This document shows positions 26,422 through 34,807 of a stretch of 64,000 bases of DNA, piece by piece. How positions within the stretch are numbered: the stretch's first letter is position 1; the number at the start of each line of letters is the position of its first letter. The DNA is taken from the NCBI RefSeq assembly GCF_013378445.1, contig NZ_JABXYK010000005.1, positions 62,001 through 126,000 of the forward strand. The letters run 5' to 3'. Below the pieces are notes generated by a model. The model had not been told where the DNA came from. It saw only the letters and a list, made by a program, of their open reading frames with translations, and ran no database searches. The position numbers and the translations under genes are program-made. The stretch comes from Mycoplana rhizolycopersici. Lineage in GTDB: Bacteria; Pseudomonadota; Alphaproteobacteria; Rhizobiales; Rhizobiaceae.

Positions 26422-27252
26422 TTATTTCACTGCGCCGAAGGTGAGGCCGCGGACCAGCTGCTTCTGCGAGAACCAGCCGAGGATGAGGATCGGTGCGATC
26501 GCCATGGTCGAAGCGGCCGACAGCTTGGCGTAGAACAGGCCCTCGGGACTGGAATAGGAGGCGATGAATGCCGTCAGCGGTGCCGCTTTCGAGGCCGTGA
26601 GGTTCAGCGTCCAGAAGGCCTCGTTCCAGGCGAGGATGATGTTGAGCAGCACCGTCGAGGCGATTCCCGGAATGGCCATCGGCGTCAGCACATAGATGAT
26701 CTCCTTGGCGAGCGAGGCGCCGTCCATCCGCGCTGCCTCGAGGATCTCGCCGGGGATTTCCTTGAAGTAGGTGTAGAGCATCCAGATGATGATCGGCAGG
26801 TTGATCAGCGTCAGTATGATGACGAGGCCGAGACGCGTGTCGAGCAGGCCGGTGTTGCGGAAGATCAGGTACATCGGCACCAGAACGCCCACCGGCGGCA
26901 TCATCTTGGTGGAGAGCATCCACATCAGCACGTCCTTGGTCTTCGGCGTCGGCGAAAACGCCATGGCCCAGGCCGAGGGGATCGCGATGATGAGCCCCAG
27001 CAGCGTCGAGCCGATCGAGATCACCACCGAATTCATGAAGTGCTTGAAGTAGTCCGAGCGCTCCTGGACCTCGTGGTAGTTTTCCAAGGTCCAGTCGAAG
27101 CCCAGGAACAACGGCGGCGAGGCGATCGCCTGCGCCTCCGTCTTGAAGCTCGTCAGGAAGGTCCACAGGATCGGGAAGAAGATCAGGATGCCGATCGCCC
27201 AGGCGGCGACGGTGACGACGATCTTTCGCTGGGTCGAAACGTTGCGGGCCAT
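26422..27252 (-). CDS. smoG: Polyol ABC transporter permease SmoG
   Basis: A 276-residue inner-membrane permease of the MalG type with six helices. The EAA coupling loop reads [27 protein letters not shown] near residues 170-195. It pairs with SmoF to form the polyol channel. It starts 4 bases after the smoF stop at ATG 27252, so translation is probably coupled. The N-terminal [16 protein letters not shown] region is the first helix. Confidence 0.93.
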   Translation of the reverse strand: MARNVSTQRKIVVTVAAWAIGILIFFPILWTFLTSFKTEAQAIASPPLFLGFDWTLENYHEVQERSDYFKHFMNSVVISIGSTLLGLIIAIPSAWAMAFSPTPKTKDVLMWMLSTKMMPPVGVLVPMYLIFRNTGLLDTRLGLVIILTLINLPIIIWMLYTYFKEIPGEILEAARMDGASLAKEIIYVLTPMAIPGIASTVLLNIILAWNEAFWTLNLTASKAAPLTAFIASYSSPEGLFYAKLSAASTMAIAPILILGWFSQKQLVRGLTFGAVK

Positions 27253-27256
27253 GGTC

Positions 27257-28129
27257 TCACGCCTCCAGGGTCTTGCCGATCATCCGCATCAGGAAGAATG
27301 CGACGATGTTGGCGAGGATGACGGCGATGATGCCGCCGGCGGATGCGCCGCCCACGTCGAACTGCAGCAAAGCCTGCGCATAGACGAGGAAGGTCAGGTT
27401 GGTGCTCTGCGTGCCGGGGCCGCCATTGGTGGTGACGAGGATTTCGGCAAAGACGGAAAGCAGGAAGATCGTCTGGATCAGGATGACGACGGTGATCGCC
27501 CGCGAAAGATGCGGCAGCGTCAGGTAGATGAAGCGCGACCATGCGCCGGCCCCGTCCATCTGTGCCGCCTCCTTCTGCTCCTCGTCGAGCGACTGCAGCG
27601 CGGTCAGAAGGATCAGCGTCGCGAACGGCAGCCACTGCCAGGCGACGATCACGATGATCGACATCAGCGGCGCGTTGTTGAGAAAGTCGTAGGGTTGCAG
27701 GCCGACGGCCTTGGCGAGATGGGCGAAAAGCCCGTTCACCGGGTTCATGAACATGTTCTTCCAGACGAGCGCCGCAACCGTCGGCATGATCAGGAAGGGC
27801 GCGATCACCAGGATGCGCACGATGCCCTGCCCGAACATCGGCTGGTCCAGCAGGATCGCCAGCGCGATACCACCGATCACCGTGATCAGCAGCACCCCGA
27901 CCACGATCGCGAGTGTGTTGAACAGGGCCTGGAAGAAGGCCGGATCCGTCAGGAAGTACCTGTAGTTCGAAAAGCCTGCCCATTCCTCCATACCCGGCAT
28001 CAGGAGATTGTAGCGCAGGAAGGAGAAATAGATCGTCATCGCCAGCGGCACGATCATCCAGGCGAGCAGAAGCAGCACCGAGGGTGCCATCATCGCGCGG
28101 GCGGCGGATCGGGTGTGAAGGGTGGCCAT
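27257..28129 (-). CDS. smoF: Polyol ABC transporter permease SmoF
   Basis: A 290-residue MalF-type permease with six helices. The EAA loop is seen as EEQKEAAQMDGAGAWSRFIYLTLPHLS near residues 180-208. It partners SmoG. Between smoE and smoF lies a 242-base spacer with two strong hairpins, which may lower smoF expression relative to the abundant binding protein SmoE. The start is ATG 28129; the ribosome site is weak. Confidence 0.93.
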   Translation of the reverse strand: MATLHTRSAARAMMAPSVLLLLAWMIVPLAMTIYFSFLRYNLLMPGMEEWAGFSNYRYFLTDPAFFQALFNTLAIVVGVLLITVIGGIALAILLDQPMFGQGIVRILVIAPFLIMPTVAALVWKNMFMNPVNGLFAHLAKAVGLQPYDFLNNAPLMSIIVIVAWQWLPFATLILLTALQSLDEEQKEAAQMDGAGAWSRFIYLTLPHLSRAITVVILIQTIFLLSVFAEILVTTNGGPGTQSTNLTFLVYAQALLQFDVGGASAGGIIAVILANIVAFFLMRMIGKTLEA

Positions 28130-28158
28130 GGCAGTTCCCGGTCAGGTTGCCCGCCCGC

Positions 28159-28361
28159 CTTCCGAAACTGGCCGGCGGAAATCCGGCCGTCGGAAGAAAG
28201 GCGCGTGAAGTTTTTTTCGAAAAGGCCGGCGCCGCATTTCGGGACGCATCCCGCTTGGGCCCGGAAAACGGCCCGACGGCGCCAGCAAGGAGGCTCCCTC
28301 CTCCGGAGAATAGAGGATGGAACCTCAACCCCGGTGCAGCAGGTATTGCGACTGCACCGGG
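28159..28361 (-). other. Intercistronic hairpins between smoE and smoF
   Basis: Two structures fill the 242-base gap. Near smoE, a perfect 10-base stem (28330-28339 with 28352-28361) lies 11 bases after the smoE stop. Near smoF, CTTCCGA and GGCCGG pair with CCGGCC and TCGGAAG (28159-28175 with 28183-28196). Neither is followed by a clean T-run on the minus strand, so they look like mRNA-stabilising or attenuating elements rather than full terminators. Confidence 0.6.
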
Positions 28362-28371
28362 CCTTGGGAGC

Positions 28372-29685
28372 CTACTTGATGTAGCCGGCCTTCGTCATTT
28401 CGCGCTCGGCCAGTTGCTGCGCGCTCTGCAAAGCCTGGTCGACGCTGACCTGCCCGGCAAGTGCGGCCGAGAACTGCTGGCCGACCGCCGTTCCAAGGCC
28501 CTGGAACTCGGGGATCGCGACAAACTGGACGCCGACATAAGGCACCGGCTTGACCGCCGGGTTCTTCGGGTCAGCCGCATTGATGCTGTCCAGCGTCATC
28601 TTCGCAAAGGGTGCTGCCTTCTGGTACTCGGGGTTCTCGTAGAGCGAGGTGCGGGTGCCCGGAGGCACGTTCGCCCAACCTTCCTTCTCGGCGACGAGGT
28701 TCAGGTATTCCTTGCCAGTCGCCCAGGCGACGAATTTCTCGGCCGCCGCCTGCTTCTGCGTACCGGCGGGGATGGCGAGGTTCCAGGCCCACAGCCAGTT
28801 GCCGCGCTTGCCAAGGCCCGTGTCGGGAGCGAGTGCGAAACCGACCTTGTCGGCGACCGTCGATTCCTTCGGATTGGTCACGAAGGAAGCCGCTACGGTC
28901 GCGTCGATCCACATGCCGCACTTGCCGGTCTGGAACAACGCCAGGTTCTCGTTGAAGCCGTTCGAGGATGCGCCCGGAGGACCGGCGTCGTTCATCAGCT
29001 TCACGTAGAAGTCGAGCGCGTTCTTCCACTCCGGCTGGTCGAACTGCGGCTTCCAGTTTTCGTCGAACCAGCGCGCGCCGAAAGCGTTCGCCGTCGCCGT
29101 CAGGAAGGCCATGTTTTCGCCCCAGCCCGCCTTGCCGCGCAGGCAGATGCCGTAGATCTCGCTGTTCTTGTCGGTGATCTTGCGCGCAGCGTCCGCGATG
29201 AATTCCCAGGTCGGGGCGTCAGGCATGGTCAGCCCGGCCTTCTCGAACAGGTCCTTGCGGTACATCACCATCGAGCTTTCGCCATAGAACGGCGCGGCAT
29301 AGAGCTTGCCGTCATCGCCCGTCAGGCCGGAGCGGATCGCCGGCAGCAGGTCGTCGACGTCGTAGTCGGCGCCGAGATTGTCGAGCGGCAGCAGCCAGCC
29401 CTGCTTGGCCCAGATCGGCACTTCGTAGGTGCCGATCGTCAGCACGTCGTACTGGCCGCCCTTGGTGGCGATATCCGTCGTCACGCGCTGACGCAGCACG
29501 TTCTCCTCGAGCGTGACCCACTCGAGCTGAATGTCCGGATTTTTGGAGGTGAAGTCGTCCGTCAGTTTCTGCATGCGGATCATGTCGCCATTGTTGACGG
29601 TGGCGATCGTCAGGGTTTCCGCATTGGCAAATCCGCACAGGACAACGGCCGAGCACGCGCCCAGCAGCAGCGTCTTCAATTTCAT
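28372..29685 (-). CDS. smoE: Polyol ABC transporter substrate-binding protein SmoE
   Basis: A 437-residue periplasmic binding protein of the MalE/extracellular binding family 1. It starts with a signal peptide (cleavage after GFANA, about residue 22), then LTIATVNNGDMIRMQKLTDD. Lobe motifs and the C-terminal LAEREMTKAGYIK are typical of sorbitol/mannitol-binding proteins. A GGGAGGAAG ribosome site precedes ATG 29685. It is the first gene of the operon smoEFGKS-mtlK-HAD-kinase, behind a promoter with a probable operator. Confidence 0.94.
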   Translation of the reverse strand: MKLKTLLLGACSAVVLCGFANAETLTIATVNNGDMIRMQKLTDDFTSKNPDIQLEWVTLEENVLRQRVTTDIATKGGQYDVLTIGTYEVPIWAKQGWLLPLDNLGADYDVDDLLPAIRSGLTGDDGKLYAAPFYGESSMVMYRKDLFEKAGLTMPDAPTWEFIADAARKITDKNSEIYGICLRGKAGWGENMAFLTATANAFGARWFDENWKPQFDQPEWKNALDFYVKLMNDAGPPGASSNGFNENLALFQTGKCGMWIDATVAASFVTNPKESTVADKVGFALAPDTGLGKRGNWLWAWNLAIPAGTQKQAAAEKFVAWATGKEYLNLVAEKEGWANVPPGTRTSLYENPEYQKAAPFAKMTLDSINAADPKNPAVKPVPYVGVQFVAIPEFQGLGTAVGQQFSAALAGQVSVDQALQSAQQLAEREMTKAGYIK

Positions 29686-29705
29686 GTCTTCCTCCCAGAA
29701 GGGTT

Positions 29706-29760
29706 ATGAGCATTTGCTTCGCTCATGGGCAATTACTCACATTATCTCAGAAAAAGTCAA
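29706..29760 (-). promoter_or_regulatory. Putative smoE promoter and operator
   Basis: On the minus strand TTGACT (29760-29755) and AGTAAT (29737-29732) are spaced by 17 bases. Just downstream, ATGAGC and GCTCAT (29706-29711 and 29721-29726) form an inverted repeat, a plausible site for SmoC. The rest of the 299-base gap up to 29984 shows nothing further. Confidence 0.45.
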
Positions 29761-29984
29761 CGGCCATTTTATGCTGCAATGCCGAAGAACACACGCAGAC
29801 GATTGATATCGTTTCAGTCTTTGTAGATGCGAGGGGAGCCGCGAGAGACCTATTGCGATCCCCTGACGTTCCGCGCGCAGCGGAATTCTTCCGGCAGAAC
29901 TGTCGGCACCGGCCGCCTCGCTACGTCCTTGGCTCAGGCCCGCGCTCAGATCAGCCCGGGCAAGCGCGATGAAAGGAGCATGCG

Positions 29985-30455
29985 ATGAAGGTCACGCAGC
30001 ATCTCTGGTTCGAAAAGGACATGGAGCGGGCCGTCCGTTTCTATGCCGCGCAGATTCCCGGCTCGACGGTCGAATGGATAACGACCCTTCCCGCCGAAAC
30101 GCCGAGCGGACCGCCCGGCAGCGTCAAGATTGCCGCCTTTACGCTCGGCGACCAGCGCTACATGGCAATCGAGGCCGGACCGCTCGACGCGTTCAACCAC
30201 AGCTTCTCGATCATCGTCGAGTGCGAGACGCAGGCTGAGATCGACCGTCTCTGGCAGGCGCTGGGCGAAGGCGGTACGACCGAACAGTGCGGCTGGCTGC
30301 GCGATCGCTGGGGCCTTTGCTGGCAGATCACGCCGCGCCGGCTCGCCGAACTGATGAGGGATCCCGACCCTGCAAAGGCGAAGCGCGTCACCGAAGCCAT
30401 GCTCAAAATGGTCAAGTTCGACATCGCGGGACTGGAGGAGGCCGCCCGCGGTTGA
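29985..30455 (+). CDS. VOC family protein (PhnB / 3-demethylubiquinone methyltransferase-like)
   Basis: A 156-residue protein of the vicinal-oxygen-chelate fold, PhnB-type. It starts KVTQHLWFEKDMERAVRFYAAQIPGS and contains GWLRDRWGLCWQITPRRLAELMRD, both typical of the subfamily often annotated 3-demethylubiquinone-9 3-methyltransferase, although that activity is not demonstrated for it. AAAGGAG precedes ATG 29985. It lies between smoE and smoC on the opposite strand and is convergent to smoC; a link with polyol metabolism is not evident. Confidence 0.88.
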   Translation: MKVTQHLWFEKDMERAVRFYAAQIPGSTVEWITTLPAETPSGPPGSVKIAAFTLGDQRYMAIEAGPLDAFNHSFSIIVECETQAEIDRLWQALGEGGTTEQCGWLRDRWGLCWQITPRRLAELMRDPDPAKAKRVTEAMLKMVKFDIAGLEEAARG

Positions 30456-30501
30456 GGGGTGTGGGAAGGTGCAGCGGCGCGTTTGGGCATTGCCCGGCGC
30501 G

Positions 30502-31455
30502 TCACGCCGAAAGCAGGTACTTCGCCGTCGCCTCGTCGGTGATCAGCCCGTTGATCATCCGCCCTTTCAGCGCCGACAGGATCGCCAGGTATTTGCGCTG
30601 CCCCTTGGCGAGGCCGATCACGGCCGCCTTGTCGCGCGACGGCAGCGGGACCGAGGCGACGCGCTCGTTGATGCTGCCGGAAAGAAGCTGACCGTTTCGG
30701 TCGAACATCCAGCCGCAGATCTCTCCTGCCGCCCCGTTCTCCATCAGTTCGGCCATTTCCTCCCGATCCAGGAAGCCGTCCACGCAAAGCGGCGCCTCCG
30801 GACCAAGTTCGCCGATGCCGACGAAGGCGACCGCGGCCTCCTGGGCGAGCTTCAGCGTCGATTGCACGAGACTCTGTTCGTGCAGCAGGTCGCGCTCCTT
30901 GGCCGAGGATACCAGAACCGGCAGAGGCATCGGGAAATGCCGAGCCTTCACCGCATCGGCCATGCTGAAGATGACGTTGTAGTAGGCCGCCGACCCGTCA
31001 GGGCCGATATTGCCCGTCAGCGACATGATGCGGTGCTGCGGACATTCCATGGAGGGCAACTGGTCGATCGCTGCCTTCAGGGTACGCCCCGTGCCGACGG
31101 CCAGGACGATCGGATCGGGACGCTTCAGCCAGCGCTCGATTTCCGCCGCCCCCGCCTCGGCTATCCCGACGGTGGTCGATGTCGAATCCGGATCGGACGG
31201 AACCACGTCCACATGGAGAAGATCGAAGCGTTCCTTGAGCTTTTGCGCCAGTTCCAGGCATTCCGCGATCGGGTGGTCCAGCCGCACCTTGATCAGCCGC
31301 TCGGCAACGGCAAGAGAAACGAGCCGCTGCGCCGATTGTCGGGAAATGCCCATGGCGGAAGCGATCTCGTCCTGCGTGCGACCGGCGACATAATAGAGCC
31401 AGCCCGCCCTCGCCGCGTCGTCCAGCCTGCCGCCCGTTTCGGATCGCCTCGCCAT
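30502..31455 (-). CDS. smoC: SorC/DeoR-type transcriptional regulator SmoC
   Basis: A 317-residue sugar-binding transcriptional regulator. The N-terminal helix-turn-helix spans about residues 25-55 (AGRTQDEIASAMGISRQSAQ), and the rest is the SorC-type sugar-phosphate-binding domain (about 60-315). It matches the regulator encoded before smoEFGKS-mtlK in rhizobia and probably controls that operon in response to a polyol or its phosphate. ATG 31455 has AGGGG upstream; a longer frame lacks a site. It is divergent from preT. Confidence 0.88.
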   Translation of the reverse strand: MARRSETGGRLDDAARAGWLYYVAGRTQDEIASAMGISRQSAQRLVSLAVAERLIKVRLDHPIAECLELAQKLKERFDLLHVDVVPSDPDSTSTTVGIAEAGAAEIERWLKRPDPIVLAVGTGRTLKAAIDQLPSMECPQHRIMSLTGNIGPDGSAAYYNVIFSMADAVKARHFPMPLPVLVSSAKERDLLHEQSLVQSTLKLAQEAAVAFVGIGELGPEAPLCVDGFLDREEMAELMENGAAGEICGWMFDRNGQLLSGSINERVASVPLPSRDKAAVIGLAKGQRKYLAILSALKGRMINGLITDEATAKYLLSA

Positions 31456-31639
31456 CTGCGTAACCCCTGACTGCCTCGCGATTTGCTGCCATCTTTTGCG
31501 CCGTGCTGTCAAACATCTCGTCGTAGCTGCGACACTCCTGCAACCCGTCGCAGAGCGTTTCAAGGAATCGAAATATAACCCTTTTTCTCATGTTTTCAGT
31601 CTCCGGAACGCCCGGATTTCCGGCATTTCATCCCAAAAT

Positions 31640-31655
31640 TTTACCGTTTGATAAA
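31640..31655 (+). promoter_or_regulatory. RutR-like operator upstream of preT
   Basis: TTTACCGTTTGATAAA is an imperfect palindrome agreeing at 10 of 14 specified positions with the RutR site TTGACCANNTGGTCAA, and shares TTTACC with the site at 37021. It lies 57 bases before the preT start. Confidence 0.45.
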
Positions 31656-31711
31656 AAAATAAAGCGTGCTACCGTTTCACCATCAAAGCCCAATCAAAAT
31701 GGGAGACAACA

Positions 31712-33073
31712 ATGGGAACGAACGTATCTGGGATCCATGGCGGCAGGCTCGCGCCCGCCGACTACGAGAAGAATTTTTCCGACCTGCATCCGCCGCTCGA
31801 TCATCATGAAGCGCTGGTGGCGGCCGATCGCTGTTACTTCTGCTACGACGCGCCGTGCATGACGGCCTGTCCGACCTCCATCGACATTCCGATGTTCATC
31901 CGCCAGATCTCGACCGGCAATCCGATCGGCTCGGCCAAGACCATCTTCGACCAGAACATCCTGGGCGGCGTGTGCGCCCGTGTCTGTCCCACCGAAACGC
32001 TCTGCGAACAGGTCTGCGTGCGCAATACCGCCGAGGAACGCCCGGTGGAAATCGGCAGGCTGCAGCGCTACGCCACCGACACAGCCATGGAACAGAACAT
32101 CCAGTTCTACCAGCGCGCCGAAAGAACCGGCAGCCGCATCGCCGTCGTCGGCGCGGGGCCGGCCGGCCTTGCCTGCGCGCACCGCCTCGCAATGAACGGG
32201 CATGACGTCATCATCTTCGATGCCCGCGTGAAGCCCGGCGGCCTGAACGAGTACGGCATCGCCACCTACAAATCGACCGACGATTTCGCCCAGCGCGAGG
32301 TGGACTATCTGCTTTCGATCGGCGGGATCGAGATCCGCAACGGCCAGAAGCTTGGCCGCGACTTCACGCTCGGCGAGCTGACGGAGAACTTCGATGCCGT
32401 CTTCCTCGGCATGGGGCTTGCGGGCGTCAACGCGCTGAAGACCGAGGGTGAGCAGCTTTCCGGCGTCGAGGATGCGGTCGATTTCATCGCCGCCCTGCGT
32501 CAGGTCGAGAACAAGGCCGACATCGCCATCGGCCGCCGCGTCGTCGTCATCGGCGGCGGCATGACGGCGATCGATGCGGCTGTCCAGTCCAAGCTTCTCG
32601 GCGCCGAGGAGGTGACGATCTGCTATCGCCGCGGCAAGGAGCACATGAACGCCTCGGAATACGAGCAGGACCTCGCCACCTCCAAGGGCGTGATGATCCG
32701 CCACTGGCTGCAGCCGAAGCGGGTCATCGGCAAGGACGGCAAGGTGGCCGGCATCGAGGTCGAATATACCGCAATGCAGGACGGCAGGCTCGTTGGTACC
32801 GGCGAGACCGGCATCCTTGCCGCCGACCAGATCTTCAAGGCGATCGGCCAGACGTTCGATCCAACAGGCGTCGGCAATCTCCGCCTGGAGGCCGGCCGGA
32901 TCGCCATCGATGCGGAAGGCCGTACGTCGATGGCCCGGGTCTGGGCCGGAGGCGACTGCGTCAAGGCCGGCGAGGACCTCACGGTCACCTCCGTCGCGCA
33001 GGGCCGCGACGCGGCCGATTCGATCAACCGGGCACTTGCCGCTGCGGCAAATCCCGCCGTTGCCGTCGCTTGA
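31712..33073 (+). CDS. preT: Dihydropyrimidine dehydrogenase subunit PreT
   Basis: A 453-residue NAD(P)-dependent flavoprotein, the electron-input subunit of bacterial dihydropyrimidine dehydrogenase, which reduces uracil and thymine. N-terminal iron-sulfur ligands appear in CYFCYDAPCMTACP (about 45-58) and CARVCPTETLCEQVC (about 89-103). An FAD-binding motif VVGAGPAGLACAHRLA is near 147 and an NAD(P)-binding motif VVVIGGGMTAIDAA near 275. GGGAGA precedes ATG 31712. preA begins 14 bases after its stop. A RutR-like palindrome lies upstream. Confidence 0.94.
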   Translation: MGTNVSGIHGGRLAPADYEKNFSDLHPPLDHHEALVAADRCYFCYDAPCMTACPTSIDIPMFIRQISTGNPIGSAKTIFDQNILGGVCARVCPTETLCEQVCVRNTAEERPVEIGRLQRYATDTAMEQNIQFYQRAERTGSRIAVVGAGPAGLACAHRLAMNGHDVIIFDARVKPGGLNEYGIATYKSTDDFAQREVDYLLSIGGIEIRNGQKLGRDFTLGELTENFDAVFLGMGLAGVNALKTEGEQLSGVEDAVDFIAALRQVENKADIAIGRRVVVIGGGMTAIDAAVQSKLLGAEEVTICYRRGKEHMNASEYEQDLATSKGVMIRHWLQPKRVIGKDGKVAGIEVEYTAMQDGRLVGTGETGILAADQIFKAIGQTFDPTGVGNLRLEAGRIAIDAEGRTSMARVWAGGDCVKAGEDLTVTSVAQGRDAADSINRALAAAANPAVAVA

Positions 33074-33087
33074 AGGGAGAATGAGAC

Positions 33088-34401
33088 ATGGCTGATCTCC
33101 GCAACAATTTCGTCGGCATCAAGTCCCCGAACCCCTTCTGGCTTGCATCCGCGCCACCGACCGACAAGGCCTACAACGTGGAACGCGCCTTCAAGGCGGG
33201 CTGGGGCGGCGTCGTCTGGAAGACGCTCGGCGAGGAAGGCCCGCCGGTCGTCAATGTCAACGGCCCGCGTTACGGCGCGATCTGGGGCGCCGACCGCCGG
33301 CTTCTCGGCCTCAACAACATCGAGCTGATCACCGACCGCCCCCTGCAGGTGAACCTGCAGGAGATGAAGCAGGTGAAGATGAACTGGCCGGATCGCGCCC
33401 TCATCGCCTCGATCATGGTTCCCTGCGAGGAAGCGAGCTGGAAGGCGATCCTGCCGCTGGTCGAGGAAACCGGCGCCGATGGCATCGAACTCAACTTCGG
33501 CTGTCCGCACGGCATGTCCGAGCGCGGCATGGGTTCCGCCGTCGGTCAGGTGCCGGAATATATTGAAATGGTCGTGCGCTGGTGCAAGCAGTACACGCGG
33601 ATGCCGGTCATCACCAAGCTGACGCCGAACATCACCGACGTCCGCAAGCCCGCCCGCGCCGCCAAGGCCGGCGGCACCGACGCCGTGTCGCTGATCAACA
33701 CCATCAACTCGATCGTCTCCGTCGATCTCGACAGCTTCGCCCCGCAGCCGACCGTCGGCGGCAAGGGCTCGCATGGCGGCTATTGCGGTCCGGCCGTCAA
33801 GCCGATCGCCTTGAACATGGTGGCCGAGATCGCCCGCGATCCGGAGACCTACGGCCTGCCGATCTCCGGCATCGGCGGCGTGACGACCTGGCGGGACGCC
33901 GCCGAGTTCATGACGCTCGGTGCCGGCAACGTGCAGGTCTGCACCGCTGCGATGACCTACGGCTTCAAGATCGTCGAGGAGATGATTACCGGCCTGTCGG
34001 ACTGGATGGACGCGAAGGGACACAGGACGCTGGAAGACATCACCGGCCGCGCCGTGCCGAATGTCACCGACTGGCAGTATCTGAACCTCAACTACATCGC
34101 CAAGGCGCATATCGACCAGGATGCCTGCATCAAGTGCGGCCGCTGCCATATCGCCTGCGAGGACACCTCGCACCAGGCGATCACGTCCATGGTCGACGGT
34201 GTCCGCCATTTCGAGGTGATGGAAGACGAGTGCGTCGGCTGCAATCTGTGCGTCAACGTGTGTCCGGTCGACAACTGCATCACGATGGTAGGGTTGGAAG
34301 CCGGCGTCGTCGACCAGCGTACCGGCAAGCCTGTCGATCCGAACTACGCCAACTGGACGACCCACCCCAACAACCCGATGGCCCGCCAGGCCGCGGAGTG
34401 A
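33088..34401 (+). CDS. preA: Dihydropyrimidine dehydrogenase subunit PreA
   Basis: A 437-residue catalytic subunit. Residues 1-310 form the dihydroorotate-dehydrogenase-like FMN barrel, with the active-site Cys in ELNFGCPHGMSERGMG near 135. The C-terminus carries two [4Fe-4S] motifs, CIKCGRCHIACE (near 347) and CVGCNLCVNVCP (near 380). With PreT it reduces uracil/thymine to the dihydro form, the first step of the reductive pathway completed by HydA and the amidohydrolase in this locus. GGGAG lies ahead of ATG 33088. Confidence 0.95.
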   Translation: MADLRNNFVGIKSPNPFWLASAPPTDKAYNVERAFKAGWGGVVWKTLGEEGPPVVNVNGPRYGAIWGADRRLLGLNNIELITDRPLQVNLQEMKQVKMNWPDRALIASIMVPCEEASWKAILPLVEETGADGIELNFGCPHGMSERGMGSAVGQVPEYIEMVVRWCKQYTRMPVITKLTPNITDVRKPARAAKAGGTDAVSLINTINSIVSVDLDSFAPQPTVGGKGSHGGYCGPAVKPIALNMVAEIARDPETYGLPISGIGGVTTWRDAAEFMTLGAGNVQVCTAAMTYGFKIVEEMITGLSDWMDAKGHRTLEDITGRAVPNVTDWQYLNLNYIAKAHIDQDACIKCGRCHIACEDTSHQAITSMVDGVRHFEVMEDECVGCNLCVNVCPVDNCITMVGLEAGVVDQRTGKPVDPNYANWTTHPNNPMARQAAE

Positions 34402-34807
34402 GGCTGACTGACGACCTCGGCTGCCGGCCCGCCCGGCAGCCGGCCATGGCCGGACGCACGCAAACTCCGGCATCGCCAGCACAACGCCGCAAAGCGCTCG
34501 CCGAACTCCGCTGAAACGGATGATGGTGCGGCCTGCGCACGTTCTTCCCGCGCAGCCCCACTACAGATCGAGCATTTCACCCCCGAAATCCCCGCATCCG
34601 AGAATTTCAAGGACGATGAACACGTCCTGCGAAATAGGGCTTTCGTTGTCCTGCTGCGACGAACGGATGAATATTTCGAAAGATCCTGATATTTTCGAGT
34701 GATTGCGACACCCGAACTACATTCAGCGGCCGTTCAGGACGTATGAGGCAATGGAGCGCGGGCATCGGAGTATAATCCGGCGCCGCGCAGAGGGGATGGG
34801 GTGACGG
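34402..34807 (+). other. 406-base intergenic region after preA
   Basis: Near the preA stop there is a 9-base hairpin (34419-34427 with 34433-34441) without a T-run, possibly a weak or Rho-dependent terminator. No convincing gene was found. A perfect -10-like TATAAT at 34771-34776 lies 32 bases before the GGDEF gene, but without a good -35, so it is only a tentative promoter. Confidence 0.45.
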
